This document shows, piece after piece, positions 1 through 8,798 of a stretch of DNA of 64,000 nt (positions are counted from its first letter, which is position 1; every line of letters begins with the position of its first letter). Under the pieces are notes generated by a model. That model worked only from the letters and a program-made list of their open reading frames with translations. It was not told the DNA's origin and made no database searches. This stretch comes from Streptomyces sp. DH12 (GTDB lineage Bacteria > Actinomycetota > Actinomycetes > Streptomycetales > Streptomycetaceae), in the NCBI RefSeq assembly GCF_020873895.1, contig NZ_JAHWGT010000004.1, forward strand, positions 124,001 through 188,000. Reading direction: 5' to 3'. Both the position numbers and the translations under genes were made by a program.

Positions 1-116
1 AACACGCTCTGGACGGGCTCGGTGCCGCCGTCACCCGGCCCCTTGGGCGGGTCGGCGAACTCCCAGGCGGCGAGGCGTACGCCGTCGGCTCCGGTCAGGT
101 CGATCCGTCGCACCAT
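1..116 (-). CDS. alpha/beta hydrolase, N-terminal fragment (partial)
   Basis: Only the first 38 codons lie in the window; the gene runs off the left edge. It starts at an ATG at 116 with AGGG six bases upstream. The peptide begins MVRRIDLTGADGVRL and goes on with AAWEFADPP, which resembles the first strands of Streptomyces alpha/beta hydrolases that sit next to the DmdR-type repressor. No catalytic residue is visible, so the assignment rests on the N-terminal pattern and the neighbourhood. A LexA-like palindrome lies about 50 bases upstream. Confidence 0.45.
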   Translation of the reverse strand, partial: MVRRIDLTGADGVRLAAWEFADPPKGPGDGGTEPVQSV

Positions 117-163
117 CTGCCCTGGCACCCCCTTCTGTCACGTCGGCTACCCCCGTCAGACTA

Positions 164-179
164 TCGAACTCATATTCGA
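164..179. promoter_or_regulatory. LexA/SOS-box-like palindrome
   Basis: TCGAAC-TCAT-ATTCGA matches the actinobacterial SOS box TCGAAC-N4-GTTCGA at all but one arm position. It lies 48 bases before the ATG of the leftward hydrolase, next to a possible -10 (TAGTCT on the minus strand). A chance match is possible. Confidence 0.35.
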
Positions 180-345
180 AAACTGGGCCGAGGGCGCCAA
201 CACCGCTCGTTCGAGTGACCCCACTCAAGGATTGGGTCGCGCTGCCGAGGGGAGATCTTCAGCGGGAGGCGGACCACTCGGGGAAAGAGGTCCGACGGGA
301 TTGACCCTGGGAGCTCGGGGCTCCGGGTCAGCACAGGGGAGGTCG

Positions 346-373
346 GGTCCCGGTGCCGCGAGGCACCGGGACC
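346..373. terminator. hairpin downstream of the metal repressor
   Basis: A perfect 12-bp stem (GGTCCCGGTGCC with GGCACCGGGACC) closes on the tetraloop GCGA. It lies about 200 bases past the stop of the leftward repressor gene and 230 bases upstream of the hydrolase start, so it may insulate the two. No T-tract follows, as is usual for Streptomyces hairpins. The rest of the 117-574 gap shows no convincing gene. Confidence 0.5.
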
Positions 374-574
374 TTCCTCGTGAGCGGACGCGCGCTTCGA
401 CGCGGACGGACGGCGCACCGCGCTGCTCCCTCCCCGGGCCGATCACCTGCCGCAGCCAGACTGGCACGCGCGGCGCCCGCGCGTCGGCCGTTCCCCGGAT
501 CGGCCGGCTCCGCCCGCGCCGGAGCCGCCGGCGCGCGGAGGAAACCGGCCGGCAGAGGGGCCGCCCCCGCGGGG

Positions 575-1267
575 TCAGCGCTTGGCGACGAAGACGTGCG
601 ACGCCACGTCGGCGTCCAGTTCGGCGGCCTCGCCGCTGCTGCCGACCAGCACCCCGCCGGGCGACTCGGTCACACTCACCACGGAGCCGGGCTGCACGCC
701 CGCGCGCCGCAGCGTGTACATGAGCTGGGCGTCCGTCTGGATCGGCTCGCCGATCCGGCGCACCACCACGGTCTTGCCCTCGGCGCCGGCGTCCAGCTCG
801 GAGAGGGAGACCATGTCCTCGTTGAGGTACGGGTCGCTCTCGCCCTTCTCGCCCAGCTCCTCCAGCCCCGGGATGGGGTTGCCGTACGGCGACTCCGTGG
901 GGTGGCGCAGCAGTTCCAGGACGCGGCGCTCGACCGCCTCGCTCATCACGTGCTCCCAGCGGCACGCCTCGGCGTGGACCTGCTCCCACTCCAGGCCGAT
1001 CACGTCGACGAGGAGGCACTCGGCGAGCCGGTGCTTGCGCATCACGCGGGTCGCCAGCCGGCGGCCCTCCTCCGTCAGCTCGAGGTGGCGGTCGCCCGCC
1101 ACCGTCACCAGGCCGTCACGCTCCATCCTGGCGACCGTCTGGCTCACCGTCGGGCCGCTCTGGTCGAGCCGCTCGGCGATACGGGCGCGCATGGGCACCA
1201 CACCTTCCTCCTCAAGCTCGAGGATGGTGCGGAGATACATCTCCGTGGTGTCGATCAGTCCGGACAT
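575..1267 (-). CDS. dmdR1: DtxR/DmdR-family metal-dependent transcriptional repressor
   Basis: A 230-residue cytoplasmic repressor. The N-terminal winged helix covers about residues 1-70, the dimerisation and metal-binding region 71-140, and a C-terminal SH3-like domain about 150-230. The DtxR/IdeR metal ligands are all present at matching positions: Met10, His79, Glu83, His98, Cys102, Glu105 and His106. In Streptomyces the orthologue DmdR1 uses Fe(II) to repress siderophore and iron-uptake genes. The ATG at 1267 is chosen because it places the first helix as in the family; the frame stays open upstream without homology. No iron box was found in its promoter. A long open frame lies antisense to it; in S. 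coelicolor an antisense product (Adm) has been reported for this gene. Confidence 0.92.
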   Translation of the reverse strand: MSGLIDTTEMYLRTILELEEEGVVPMRARIAERLDQSGPTVSQTVARMERDGLVTVAGDRHLELTEEGRRLATRVMRKHRLAECLLVDVIGLEWEQVHAEACRWEHVMSEAVERRVLELLRHPTESPYGNPIPGLEELGEKGESDPYLNEDMVSLSELDAGAEGKTVVVRRIGEPIQTDAQLMYTLRRAGVQPGSVVSVTESPGGVLVGSSGEAAELDADVASHVFVAKR

Positions 1268-1374
1268 ACGTGCCCCTCGGTGCGTGACATTCAACCTGCG
1301 CGGCCCCGTCTCCATTGTTGCCCATCCCGTCGGCAACCGTGCCGCCCCGGACGGGGCGGCGGCCCGACGCCGTA

Positions 1375-1404
1375 TTGACACGGGAATGGTCCAGACCGCA
1401 CCGT
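1375..1404 (+). promoter_or_regulatory. promoter with DasR-like site for the SIS gene
   Basis: TTGACA (1375-1380) and CACCGT (1399-1404) are spaced by 18 bases upstream of the SIS gene. The spacer carries AATGGTCCAGACCGCA (1385-1400), whose core TGGTC-C-AGACC matches the GlcNAc-responsive DasR consensus AGTGGTCTAGACCACT at about 12 of 16 positions. A site inside the spacer would suit repression. Assignment to DasR is inferred from the motif and the phosphosugar gene downstream. Confidence 0.5.
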
Positions 1405-1431
1405 GATCCGCGACACGACGAGAGGAAGGCC

Positions 1432-2193
1432 ATGTCGATGGGCGACAGCACACTGGCCGGTCAGTTCTTCGACGCCGCGATCGGGCTGCTGCGGCGGGTC
1501 AGGGACGAGGAGTCCGGTCACATCGCCGCCGCGGGCGCCGCCGTCGCCGGGGCGGTCGCCTCGGGGGGCCGCCTCTTCGCCTTCGGGGCCGGGCACTCCT
1601 CGCTCGCCGCGCAGGACGTCGTCTACCGCGCGGGCGGCCTCGCGGTGATGAACCTGCTCGCCGTGCCGGGCGCCGTCGGCGTCGACGTCACGCCCGCCAC
1701 CCTCGGCTCGGCGCTGGAGCGCGTGGACGGGCTGGCCGCCGCGGTCCTCGACGCGTCCCCGGCCCGCGCGGGCGACGTGCTGTTCGTCGTCTCCCTGTCC
1801 GGGCGCAACGCCCTGCCCGTCGAGATGGCCTCGCACGCCCGCGCGCTGGGCCTGACGGTCGTCGGCGTCACCTCCGTGGCGTACGCGAAGGAGACGACGT
1901 CCCGGCACCGCTCGGGCACCTTCCTCAAGGACCACTGCGACGTGGTCCTCGACTCGAAGATCGCCGTCGGCGACGCCGAGCTGGCCCTGGAGGGCGTCGC
2001 GGCACCCTTCGGGCCGGCCTCCACCGTCGTGACCAGCGCCCTGATGCAGGCCGTGATGGCCGCCGCCGCGCAGGAGCTGGTCGGCCGCGGCGTCGAGCCG
2101 CCGCTGCTGCGCTCGGGCAACGTCGACGGCGGGCACGAGTGGAACACCCGGGTGATGGACGAGTACGCGGACCGGATCTTCTACCGCCGCTAG
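1432..2193 (+). CDS. SIS-domain phosphosugar isomerase-like protein (UPF0309)
   Basis: A 253-residue cytoplasmic protein of the sugar isomerase (SIS) fold. Typical features are the nucleotide-like loop FAFGAGHSSLAAQD near residue 50 and a second phosphosugar loop, VVSLSGRNALPVEM, near residue 122. The UPF0309 family is conserved in actinobacteria and probably handles an amino-sugar phosphate; the substrate is unknown. The ATG at 1432 follows GAGAGGAAGG by a few bases. The gene is divergent from the metal repressor, and its promoter contains a DasR-like site, consistent with a link to GlcNAc metabolism. Confidence 0.85.
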   Translation: MSMGDSTLAGQFFDAAIGLLRRVRDEESGHIAAAGAAVAGAVASGGRLFAFGAGHSSLAAQDVVYRAGGLAVMNLLAVPGAVGVDVTPATLGSALERVDGLAAAVLDASPARAGDVLFVVSLSGRNALPVEMASHARALGLTVVGVTSVAYAKETTSRHRSGTFLKDHCDVVLDSKIAVGDAELALEGVAAPFGPASTVVTSALMQAVMAAAAQELVGRGVEPPLLRSGNVDGGHEWNTRVMDEYADRIFYRR

Positions 2194-2237
2194 CGGCGCC
2201 CCGGCGGGGGCGGGACGGGGCCGGCCGGCCCGCCCGG

Positions 2238-3626
2238 TCAGTCCGGGTGGGCCAGGTCCAGCGAGGCCGCCACCCGGACGGCGACGCTCTCCGCGTAGCT
2301 GACGTCCGCCCGCTCGAAGGGCGGTCTGCTGCCGGACCGAAGGAACGTCACCACGCCCAGCGTCCGGCCCCGGCTGCGCAGCACCGCGCAGAGCGCGTGC
2401 GCCGTACCGGGCGGCCAGTGGCGCTCCACCGCCCACGGCCGCACCGGCCCGCCGCGCCGCTCCGCGGTGCCCTGGCCCGCCGACCGCGCGGCCCCCGACG
2501 GCCCCGCGGCGCCGGGCGGCCCCGCCGGCCAGGTGCTGGCCCGTACGGTGGCCGCCCGGTCGAGCGCGCGCAGCGCCGGGTGCCCGGCGGCGTACGGCAC
2601 CGGCAGGCCCGGGCCCGGGACGCGCGCCACCGGGCCGGGGGCCTCGGCGGGGGTGGCCGCCGCCCGGACCAGCCGGGCGCCGCCGTCCCGGGCGACGTCC
2701 AGCAGCGCGTCGTCGGCGAACCCGGCGAGCGCGAAGTCCAGGTAGACGGTGGCGGCCTCCATGGGGTCCTCGCACTCCGCCGCCGCGGCGCCCGCCCGGT
2801 GCAGCTGGCTCGCCCGGAACCGCAGCCGGTCGGCGTCCTGCTCGGCCTGACGCGCCTCCGTGACGTCCTCGAACAGCCAGGCCACGCCGAGCGGCGCGGG
2901 GTCGCGCGCCAGCGGCGAGGCGAGCCGCAGGAAGGCGCTGCGCCAGCAGCGGCGCCGCTCCCCCTCGGGGGTGCGGACCGTCGCCCACAGTTCGGTGGGG
3001 GCCTCGGGGCCGCCCTGCGCCAGGACGTGCTCCAGCGCCGCCTCCAACTGGTCGGCGCCCTGCGCGACGGCGTCCCCGAGCGGGCGGCCCAGCAGGGCGG
3101 TGCGGGACGCGCCGAGGGCGCGGGCCGCCGGGCCGTTGACGACGGCCGGGCGCAGGTCGGCGTCGACCACGACGAGGGCGCACGGCGCGTCGCCGAACAG
3201 GGCGTCGCTGAGCGCGACGGAGCGTTCGAAGTCGAGCTGCGCGTGGACCTCGCCGAAGGCGCAGTACACCCCGGCCGGGCTGCCGTCGGCGCCGCGCACC
3301 CCCGCCGCCTGGGTCCGTACCAGGACCCGGCCGCCGTCCTTGCGGAGCAGCGGGAACTCGTGGAGCCGGCGGCCGGGGCCGGCCATGGCGCCCGCCAGCC
3401 GGGCCTCGATGCCGGCGGCGTCGGCGGGCCGCGCGGCCCAGCCGCCCAGGCCGCGGCGCCCGACCGCCTCCTCCGCCGGCCAGCCGAGGAGCCGCTCGGC
3501 CTCGCGGTTCCAGTGGGTGACCACGCCGTCCGCGTCGAACGCGCAGAGCGCGGTGTCCATCCCGTCCAGCAGCGCGCTGAGCAGATCACCGTCCGCCCGC
3601 GCCGTACCGCTCCTGGACGCACTCAT
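2238..3626 (-). CDS. PAS-PAS-GAF sensor protein
   Basis: A 462-residue soluble protein. A first PAS domain (about residues 15-130) includes the classic stretch WNREAERLLGWPAEE; a second PAS (about 135-260) includes VVVDADLRPAVVNGPAA and ends in a PAC-like FEDVTEARQAE. The C-terminal half resembles a GAF domain with a proline/glycine-rich loop. There is no kinase, PP2C or DNA-binding output domain, although related Streptomyces proteins often carry a PP2C phosphatase. It could be a stand-alone sensor or a partner-switching input. The ATG at 3626 has AGGGGG eight bases upstream; an in-frame start 20 codons earlier lacks a better site. Ligand unknown. Confidence 0.75.
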   Translation of the reverse strand: MSASRSGTARADGDLLSALLDGMDTALCAFDADGVVTHWNREAERLLGWPAEEAVGRRGLGGWAARPADAAGIEARLAGAMAGPGRRLHEFPLLRKDGGRVLVRTQAAGVRGADGSPAGVYCAFGEVHAQLDFERSVALSDALFGDAPCALVVVDADLRPAVVNGPAARALGASRTALLGRPLGDAVAQGADQLEAALEHVLAQGGPEAPTELWATVRTPEGERRRCWRSAFLRLASPLARDPAPLGVAWLFEDVTEARQAEQDADRLRFRASQLHRAGAAAAECEDPMEAATVYLDFALAGFADDALLDVARDGGARLVRAAATPAEAPGPVARVPGPGLPVPYAAGHPALRALDRAATVRASTWPAGPPGAAGPSGAARSAGQGTAERRGGPVRPWAVERHWPPGTAHALCAVLRSRGRTLGVVTFLRSGSRPPFERADVSYAESVAVRVAASLDLAHPD

Positions 3627-3731
3627 CCCGGCACCCCCTGCGAGACGTGGACGTTGCCGCGCGTGCAACCGCACGTGCCCGGCCATTCAACTCGAACGTG
3701 ACCCACGACACACGGGGTTCGCGAAATTCGG

Positions 3732-3760
3732 TTGAGCGGGACGCGGGGCGTTCCTAGGGT
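3732..3760 (+). promoter_or_regulatory. promoter of a small transcript
   Basis: TTGAGC (3732-3737) and TAGGGT (3755-3760) are separated by 17 bases, a good sigma-70/HrdB-type match. It points away from the PAS gene and toward a 12-codon ORF and a structured RNA that follow within 200 bases. Confidence 0.55.
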
Positions 3761-3792
3761 GGTGCGCACACGAGAGAGGAGGTGATCCGGAA

Positions 3793-3831
3793 GTGGTTTC
3801 TTTTCGGATGCGTGAGGTGACTGCGGGCTGA
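3793..3831 (+). CDS. 12-codon ORF with perfect anti-SD complementarity
   Basis: GTG at 3793 opens a 12-codon frame (VVSFRMREVTAG) ending with TGA at 3831. Five bases before the start ends AGGAGGTGATCC (3777-3788), twelve bases perfectly complementary to the 3' end of 16S rRNA; most genes here show four to six. The stop overlaps the first base of a hairpin. It may be a leader or coupling peptide, or a ribosome-loading element of a small RNA. No homologue is known to me and no downstream gene lies on this strand before 4915. Confidence 0.4.
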   Translation: MVSFRMREVTAG

Positions 3832-3951
3832 GGCCTGTCGTCACATGGCGGCAGGCCTCCTGCCGTACACCCAGCAGTCACCGGCCCGCGGGCTCGTCGG
3901 CACATCCGGCCGACCTCTCCTCACCAGCAGGAGAGAGCAGAGCCCGCGGGC
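3831..3951 (+). ncRNA. structured RNA: hairpins plus three-way junction
   Basis: A 10-bp stem (3831-3840 with 3849-3858, one G-T pair) overlaps a competing 7-bp stem CGGCAGG/CCTGCCG (3849-3865), so the two exclude each other. Downstream, a 12-bp stem GCCCGCGGGCTC (3884-3895) pairs perfectly with 3940-3951. It encloses two adjacent hairpins: GTCGGC/GCCGAC (3896-3914) and CTCTCCT/AGGAGAG (3915-3935). This makes a three-way junction. It ends 29 bases from the convergent pdxH stop, so a role as a bidirectional terminator is possible. I do not recognise a known RNA family. Confidence 0.45.
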
Positions 3952-3979
3952 TTCTCCATGCCCGGCCCCGGCCCCCGGC

Positions 3980-4660
3980 CTACGGCGCGAGGCGCTCCAC
4001 GTGCCAGGTGCCGGCGGGGGCGCGGACGTAGCGGAGGCGGTCGTGGAGGCGGTTCTCGTGGCCCTGCCAGAACTCCACCGTCTCGGGCGCCACGAGGTAG
4101 CCGCCCCAGTGCGGCGGTACCGGAACCTCCGTGCCCTCGGGATGGCGGGCCGCCAGTTCCTCGTAGCGGGCGAGGAGTTCGTCGCGGGAGGCGATCGTCG
4201 AGGACTGGGCGCTGGCCCAGGCGCCGAGCCGGGAGCCGTGCGGGCGGCTGCGGAAGTAGGCGGCGGTCTCCTCGCGGCCCACGCGGGCGGCGGTGCCCGT
4301 GACGATGACCTGGCGGGCGACGGGGTGCCAGGGGAAGAGCAGGGAGACGTGCGGGTTGGCGGCCAGCTCGCCGCCCTTGCGCGACTCGTAGTTGGTGTAG
4401 AAGACGAAGCCGCGCTCGTCGAAGTGCTTGAGCAGCACCGTGCGGGCGGAGGGGCGGCCGTCGGGGGTGGCGGTCGCCACGACCATGGCGTTCGGCTCGC
4501 GGATCCCGTCGCTGTCGGCCGCGTCGGTGAACCAGCACGCGAACTGTTCCATGGGGTGGGCGGCGAGGTCCCGCTCCGCGAGGACGCTGGTGTGGTACTG
4601 CTCGCGCATCGGGGCCGGGTCGGGGGCCGGGTCCAGGGCGGGGTCGAGGGCGTCGGTCAC
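3980..4660 (-). CDS. pdxH: pyridoxamine/pyridoxine 5'-phosphate oxidase
   Basis: This FMN enzyme oxidises pyridoxamine or pyridoxine phosphate to pyridoxal phosphate in the cytoplasm. The 226-residue chain covers the whole family: [20 protein letters not shown] for FMN binding, [16 protein letters not shown], then SLLFPW, the [14 protein letters not shown] substrate loop, and a C-terminal [14 protein letters not shown] motif. GTG at 4660 is preferred because AGGA lies eight bases before it; an ATG three codons upstream (4669) lacks a well-placed ribosome site. It is divergent from the citrate synthase gene. Confidence 0.95.
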   Translation of the reverse strand: MTDALDPALDPAPDPAPMREQYHTSVLAERDLAAHPMEQFACWFTDAADSDGIREPNAMVVATATPDGRPSARTVLLKHFDERGFVFYTNYESRKGGELAANPHVSLLFPWHPVARQVIVTGTAARVGREETAAYFRSRPHGSRLGAWASAQSSTIASRDELLARYEELAARHPEGTEVPVPPHWGGYLVAPETVEFWQGHENRLHDRLRYVRAPAGTWHVERLAP

Positions 4661-4914
4661 GGCGACCATCCTGCCGCAGGGCGGCGTCCCGGGAGTAGCG
4701 CCCCGGCGCCCGGAAGGCGGGCGGGAGGGTGCGCGGGCGGCCGTGGGGGCGCGGCTGCCGGCGCAGTCTGCCCCGCCCGCCGGCCGCCCAATCCCGGTGC
4801 CCGGTTCGGCGGAGTGTGCCTGATGTCACGCTTCCCCGCATCGGGGGAACCCGACAGACTCGTCGGCTGGGTCACTGTTCCTTCCACACACACGTCACCA
4901 CGAGGAGCCGCCAG

Positions 4915-6015
4915 ATGTCCGACTTCGTACCCGGGCTCGAGGGAGTCGTCGCGTTCGAGACGGAGATCGCCGAACCGGACAAGGAGGGCGGCGCCCTCCG
5001 GTACCGCGGCGTCGACATCGAGGACCTCGTGGGCCACGTCTCCTTCGGGAACGTGTGGGGCCTGCTCGTCGACGGCGCGTTCAACCCCGGCCTGCCGCCG
5101 GCCGAGCCGTTCCCGATCCCGGTGCACTCGGGCGACATCCGCGTGGACGTGCAGTCCGCGCTGGCGATGCTGGCGCCGGTGTGGGGGCTGAAGCCGCTGC
5201 TCGACATCGACGAGGAGCAGGCGCGCGACGACCTGGCGCGGGCGGCGGTCATGGCGCTGTCGTACGTCGCGCAGAGCGCGCGCGGGCAGGGCCTGCCGAT
5301 GGTGCCGCAGAGCGAGATCGACAAGGCGCGGTCGGTGGTCGAGCGGTTCATGATCCGCTGGCGCGGCGAGCCCGACCCGAAGCACGTCAAGGCCGTCGAC
5401 GCGTACTGGACGTCGGCCGCCGAGCACGGCATGAACGCCTCCACCTTCACCGCCCGCGTCATCGCCTCGACCGGCGCGGACGTCGCCGCGGCGCTGTCGG
5501 GCGCGGTGGGCGCCATGTCCGGCCCGCTGCACGGCGGCGCCCCCTCCCGCGTCCTCGGCATGATCGAGGAGATCGAGCGGACCGGCGACGCGGTCGCGTA
5601 CGTGAAGCGGGCCCTCGACAAGGGCGAGCGGCTGATGGGCTTCGGCCACCGCGTGTACCGGGCCGAGGACCCGCGCGCGCGGGTGCTGCGGCGTACGGCG
5701 CGGGAGCTGGCGGCGCCCCGCTTCGAGGTGGCCGAGGCGCTGGAGAAGGCGGCGCTGGAGGAGCTGCACAACCGCCGTCCGGACCGTGTGCTGGCGACGA
5801 ACGTCGAGTTCTGGGCGGCGATCGTGCTGGACTTCGCCGAGGTGCCGGCGCACATGTTCACCTCGATGTTCACCTGCGCCCGCACCGCCGGCTGGTCGGC
5901 GCACATCCTGGAGCAGAAGCGCACGGGCCGCCTGGTCCGCCCGTCGGCCCGGTACGTCGGGCCCGGCTCGCGCGACCCGCGCGAGGTCGGCGGCTACGAG
6001 GACATCGTGGAGTAG
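4915..6015 (+). CDS. citrate synthase (second, short form)
   Basis: A 366-residue type II-like citrate synthase condensing acetyl-CoA with oxaloacetate (or propionyl-CoA, if a methylcitrate synthase). The active-site histidines are seen in GPLHGGA (His206) and FGHRVYRAEDPRA (His245). The N-terminus, FVPGLEGVVAFETEIAEPD, fits the citrate synthase 2 group of Streptomyces. GAGGAG lies seven bases before the ATG. The substrate cannot be decided from sequence alone; the acyl-CoA operon downstream makes a propionyl-CoA role worth considering. Confidence 0.88.
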   Translation: MSDFVPGLEGVVAFETEIAEPDKEGGALRYRGVDIEDLVGHVSFGNVWGLLVDGAFNPGLPPAEPFPIPVHSGDIRVDVQSALAMLAPVWGLKPLLDIDEEQARDDLARAAVMALSYVAQSARGQGLPMVPQSEIDKARSVVERFMIRWRGEPDPKHVKAVDAYWTSAAEHGMNASTFTARVIASTGADVAAALSGAVGAMSGPLHGGAPSRVLGMIEEIERTGDAVAYVKRALDKGERLMGFGHRVYRAEDPRARVLRRTARELAAPRFEVAEALEKAALEELHNRRPDRVLATNVEFWAAIVLDFAEVPAHMFTSMFTCARTAGWSAHILEQKRTGRLVRPSARYVGPGSRDPREVGGYEDIVE

Positions 6016-6157
6016 CCCGCGCCCGGCGCCCGGACCCGGCGCCGCGGCCGCCGCCTTCCGGCCCCGCCGCCCCTCGCGGGCGGCGGGGCCGCGGCGTTCC
6101 CGGGGGGGGCCGCTCGGCTCCGGGGCGGGCGCCGCCGGGTCGACGCCCCGACCTTAA

Positions 6158-6175
6158 AAGCAAGCACGCTTGCTT
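6158..6175. promoter_or_regulatory. palindromic operator before the acyl-CoA operon
   Basis: AAGCAAGC-AC-GCTTGCTT is a perfect 8-bp-arm palindrome in an otherwise GC-dominated gap, 69 bases before the first gene of the operon. Its form resembles TetR-family operators of acyl-CoA catabolism such as KstR2 (CAAG-N2-CTTG core). The TetR gene at the operon's end is the natural candidate regulator. Confidence 0.55.
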
Positions 6176-6243
6176 GTTTCTTCGGGCGGGCGCTGTCATG
6201 CTCCCCGGACACACCGCCGTGTCCCGACCCGAGGGAGCGCACC

Positions 6244-7077
6244 GTGCCCCACCCGGATCCCGAGCAGGGCCCGCCGCCCGACCCGACCACCGCCGTCCTG
6301 GCCGACCTGCGCGCCGAGGGCGAGGACCTCGACCGGCTCGTCGCCGGACTCGACGCCGCCCGGTGGGCCGCGGCCACGCCCGCGCCCCGCTGGAGCGTCG
6401 CCCACCAGGTCGCCCACCTGGCCTGGACCGACGAGGCCGCCCTCCTCGCCGCCACCGACCCGGGCGCCTTCGCCGGCCACGTCGCGCGGGCGGCGGCCGC
6501 CCCCGACACCTTCGTCGACGAGGCCGCCGAGGCCGGGGCCGCCGCCCCGCCCGCCGCGCTCCTCGCCCGCTGGCGCGCCGCCCGGGAGCGCCTGCACCAC
6601 GCCCTGGCGGCCGCGCCGCCCGGCACCCGCGTCCCCTGGTACGGGCCGGACATGAGCGTCGCCTCGATGGCCACCGCCCGCCTCATGGAGACCTGGGCGC
6701 ACGGCCGCGACGTCGCCGACGCGCTCGGAGCCGTACGCCCGCCCACCGCCCGGCTGCGCCACGTCGCCCGCATCGGCGTGCGCGCCCGCGACCACGCCTT
6801 CGCCGTGCGCGGGCTGCCCCCGCCCGCCGCGCCGTTCCGGGTGGAACTGGCCGCGCCGGACGACGCGGGGACGACCTGGGCGTACGGACCGCGGGACGCG
6901 CCGCAGCGCGTGACCGGGCCCGCCCTGGACTTCTGCCTGCTGGTCACCCGGCGGGCCCACCGCGCCGACCTCGCCGTACGCGCCGAGGGCCCCGACGCGG
7001 ACCGGTGGCTGGACCTCGCCCAGGCGTTCGCGGGCCCGCCCGGCCCCGGGCGGCGACCCGCCGGGGAGGCCCGGTGA
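6244..7077 (+). CDS. TIGR03084-type DinB-like metal-binding protein
   Basis: A 277-residue protein of the DinB/maleylpyruvate isomerase-like superfamily. The metal-binding pattern is visible as [15 protein letters not shown] near residue 58 and [15 protein letters not shown] near residue 148. The family is found in actinobacterial acyl-CoA catabolic clusters and its reaction is unknown. It starts at GTG 6244 with GAGGGAG seven bases upstream and overlaps the next gene by GTGA, so the two are probably translationally coupled. First gene of the operon. Confidence 0.75.
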   Translation: MPHPDPEQGPPPDPTTAVLADLRAEGEDLDRLVAGLDAARWAAATPAPRWSVAHQVAHLAWTDEAALLAATDPGAFAGHVARAAAAPDTFVDEAAEAGAAAPPAALLARWRAARERLHHALAAAPPGTRVPWYGPDMSVASMATARLMETWAHGRDVADALGAVRPPTARLRHVARIGVRARDHAFAVRGLPPPAAPFRVELAAPDDAGTTWAYGPRDAPQRVTGPALDFCLLVTRRAHRADLAVRAEGPDADRWLDLAQAFAGPPGPGRRPAGEAR

Positions 7078-8798
7078 CCCCCGCGGCGCCGGGCGCGCCG
7101 GGCCCCGCCGTACCGCCGGTACTGCGGATCGGGAACGCCTCCGGTTTCTACGGCGACCGCTTCGACGCGGTCCGCGAGATGCTCACCGGCGGCCCCCTCG
7201 ACGTGCTCACCGGCGACTACCTCGCCGAGCTGACCATGCTCATCCTCGGCCGCGACCTCCTCGAGGACCCCGCCCTCGGCTACGCGCGGACGTTCCTGCG
7301 GCAGATGGAGGAGTGCCTGGGCACCGCCCACGAGCGGGGCGTCCGCGTCGTCGCCAACGCCGGCGGCCTGAACCCGGCCGCCCTCGCCGACGCCCTGCGC
7401 GCCCTCGCCGACCGGCTGGGCCTGCCCGTCCGCGTCGGGCACGTCGAGGGCGACGGGCTGCCCCTCCCCGAGGGCGCCCTGACCGCCAACGCCTACCTCG
7501 GCGGCGCGGGCGTCGCGGCCTGCCTCGCCGCGGGCGCCGACGTCGTCGTCACCGGCCGCGTCACCGACGCCGCCCTCGTCACGGGCCCGGCGGCCTGGCA
7601 CTTCGGCTGGGGCGCGGACGCCCACGACGCCCTGGCCGGCGCGGTCGTCGCCGGGCACGTGCTGGAGTGCGGCACCCAGGCCACCGGCGGCAACCACGCG
7701 TTCTTCCACCGCGACGGGTACGACGCCCGCCGGCCCGGCTTCCCCCTCGCCGAGCTGCGCGCCGACGGCTCCGCCGTGATCACCAAGCACCCGGGGACCG
7801 GCGGCGCCGTCACCGTCGGCACCGTCACCGCGCAACTGCTGTACGAGACGGCCGGCGCCCGCTACGCCGGGCCCGACGCGACGGCGCGCCTCGACACCGT
7901 GCGCCTCACCCGGGAGGGGCCCGACCGGGTGCGGGTGTCCGGGGTGCGCGGCGAGGCCCCGCCGCCGCTGCTCAAGGCCGGGATCACCCGGCTCGGCGGC
8001 TGGCGCAACGAGGTCGTCTTCGTCCTCACCGGCCTCGACGTGCCCGCCAAGGCGCGGCTCGTGCGCGAGCAGGTGGACGACGCGCTGGGCCGCTCCGCCC
8101 GCCGCCCCGCCGACGTGCGCTGGGAGCTGGTGCGCACCGACCGGCCCGACGCCCCGACCGAGGAGACCGCGAGCGCCCTGCTCCGGCTCGTCGTGCGCGA
8201 CCCCGACCCCGAGGCGGTGGGCCGAGCCGTGACGGGCGCCGCCGTCGAGCTCGCCCTCGGCAGCTACCCCGGCTTCCACGTCACCGCCCCACCCGGCAAG
8301 GGCGCGCCCTACGGGGTGTTCGAGGCGGTGTACGTCGACCCCGCGACCGTGGCGCACACGGCGGTGCTGCCCGACGGGCGGCGCGTCCCCGTCCCGCACC
8401 CGGCGGCGGTCCGCGCCCTCGCGCCCGTACCGGAACCCGCCCTCCCGCCGCCCCCGCCGGCCGGTCCGGTGCGGCGGGCGCCGCTCGGGCTGGTCGCCGG
8501 GGCCCGCAGCGGCGACAAGGGCGGCGACGCCAACGTCGGCGTGTGGGCGGAGAGCGAGGACGCCTGGCGCTGGCTGGCCCACGCCCTGACCGCCGACCGC
8601 CTGGGGGAGCTGCTGCCGGAGACCCGGGACCTGCCCGTCACCCGGCACGTCCTGCCGAACCTGCGCGCCCTGAACTTCACCGTCGCCGGCCTCCTCGGGG
8701 AGGGCGCCGCCGCGCGGGTCCGGTTCGACCCGCAGGCCAAGGCGCTCGGCGAGTGGCTGCGCGCCCGCCACCTCGACATCCCGGAGGACCTGCTGTGA
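7074..8798 (+). CDS. AtuA-like acyclic terpene utilisation protein
   Basis: A 574-residue protein with the DUF1446/AtuA domain in its N-terminal 450 residues (start [35 protein letters not shown]) and an AtuA C-terminal domain after a proline-rich linker ([18 protein letters not shown]). AtuA is needed for citronellol/geraniol catabolism in Pseudomonas, but its reaction is undefined. It starts by a GTGA overlap with the gene before. Genes after it encode the carboxylase, dehydrogenase and hydratase expected of an Atu or Liu pathway. Confidence 0.82.
   Translation: MTPAAPGAPGPAVPPVLRIGNASGFYGDRFDAVREMLTGGPLDVLTGDYLAELTMLILGRDLLEDPALGYARTFLRQMEECLGTAHERGVRVVANAGGLNPAALADALRALADRLGLPVRVGHVEGDGLPLPEGALTANAYLGGAGVAACLAAGADVVVTGRVTDAALVTGPAAWHFGWGADAHDALAGAVVAGHVLECGTQATGGNHAFFHRDGYDARRPGFPLAELRADGSAVITKHPGTGGAVTVGTVTAQLLYETAGARYAGPDATARLDTVRLTREGPDRVRVSGVRGEAPPPLLKAGITRLGGWRNEVVFVLTGLDVPAKARLVREQVDDALGRSARRPADVRWELVRTDRPDAPTEETASALLRLVVRDPDPEAVGRAVTGAAVELALGSYPGFHVTAPPGKGAPYGVFEAVYVDPATVAHTAVLPDGRRVPVPHPAAVRALAPVPEPALPPPPPAGPVRRAPLGLVAGARSGDKGGDANVGVWAESEDAWRWLAHALTADRLGELLPETRDLPVTRHVLPNLRALNFTVAGLLGEGAAARVRFDPQAKALGEWLRARHLDIPEDLL

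Noticed and set aside
3884-3951. Three-way junction as a known riboswitch
   Set aside because: No plus-strand gene follows for about 960 bases and no consensus of a known riboswitch class is recognised.
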